A DNA stretch of 32,993 bases from NCBI GenBank assembly GCA_013619105.1, contig JABXKU010000023.1, positions 1 through 32,993 on the forward strand. Reading direction: 5' to 3'. This document shows positions 32,900-32,993 of the stretch, piece by piece. Positions within the stretch are counted from its first letter, which is position 1, and each line of letters opens with the position of its first letter. The notes under the pieces were generated by a model. The model saw only the letters and a program-made list of their open reading frames with translations, did not search any database and had not been told where the DNA came from. The DNA is from Desulfuromonadales bacterium. GTDB taxonomy: Bacteria > Desulfobacterota > Desulfuromonadia > Desulfuromonadales > Syntrophotaleaceae. The translations under genes were made by a program, and so were the position numbers.

Positions 32900-32993
32900 T
32901 GGTCTACTAAACCCGGACACCAAATAAGGTGATATATTCATTCACCTCAAAGGAGTGTCCATGACTATGGGAAGACGAACATTTACCAAAGAA
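32900..32993 (+). mobile_element. left end of an IS3-like insertion sequence (cut by window edge)
   Basis: A likely terminal inverted repeat beginning TGGTCTACTAAACCC at 32900, with the 5'-TG end usual for IS3-family elements, stands 60 nt before the start of a transposase gene. The other end lies outside the window, so the repeat could not be confirmed by its partner. Confidence 0.6.
32961..32993 (+). CDS. IS3-type transposase orfA, first 11 codons
   Basis: The reading MTMGRRTFTKE at 32961 matches the start of IS3-family OrfA proteins (a short basic leader then FTKEFK). AAAGGAG lies 5-6 nt before the ATG. A 6-bp inverted repeat (AGGTGA at 32927-32932, TCACCT at 32942-32947) lies just before the ribosome site. 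The rest is outside the window. Confidence 0.65.
   Translation, partial: MTMGRRTFTKE

Noticed and set aside
1-32993. CRISPR arrays, tRNA or rRNA genes, phage genes
   Set aside because: No spaced direct repeats, no tRNA-like folds and no phage structural genes were seen on either strand by reading.

Overview
The window looks like chromosomal DNA of a strictly anaerobic deltaproteobacterium of the Desulfuromonadales (Desulfuromonas/Pelobacter/Geobacter type). This rests on content rather than on a marker gene: an oxygen-independent style haem cluster beside a CbpA-type DnaJ, a small stand-alone siroheme sulfite reductase of the kind purified from Desulfuromonas, an electron-bifurcating NfnAB pair with a sigma-54 activator, an HD-GYP/HEAT pair and several two-component systems. 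Coding density is high, with short operons and well-formed terminators. No tRNA, rRNA, CRISPR array or prophage was seen.

Layout. 1-36 is the start of a leftward exported or membrane protein cut by the window edge, followed by about 500 bp without a recognisable gene. 587-7245 is a housekeeping and haem block: ylqF/rbgA and hemG leftward, a cbpA-like dnaJ rightward, then hemH, hemE and an AhbD/NirJ-like radical SAM protein leftward. 7384-8526 is an NMO-type flavin oxidoreductase. 8660-10322 is a histidine kinase/OmpR-type regulator pair. 10391-13248 (leftward) is a PAS kinase, a single-domain receiver and the small sulfite reductase. 13670-16882 holds an ornithine cyclodeaminase-family gene converging on priA. 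17056-18993 has a Tat-type metallophosphoesterase converging on a DAHP synthase. 19352-21763 has a small cytochrome c and the overlapping trmB-truD pair.

22344-24737 has an IclR regulator, an alpha/beta hydrolase and coaE, the last two overlapping tail to tail. 24988-28576 is the least ordinary part: a 549-aa HEAT-repeat protein whose 3' end overlaps an HD-GYP gene, the two sharing a similar N-terminal domain built around a YPxxHP motif, with a second, small HEAT protein converging on them. 28830-32538 has nfnA-nfnB, a strong terminator and a PAS/AAA+/Fis sigma-54 activator whose PAS domain carries four cysteines. The right edge (from about 32900) is the left end of an IS3-like insertion sequence, preceded by a 20-bp tandem repeat.

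How the parts fit. HemE, HemG and HemH are the last steps of the protoporphyrin route to haem; the radical SAM gene in the same operon belongs to a family used in alternative haem or haem d1 routes. NfnAB balances NADH, NADPH and ferredoxin. All functions are inferred from the sequence alone; nothing was searched or computed.
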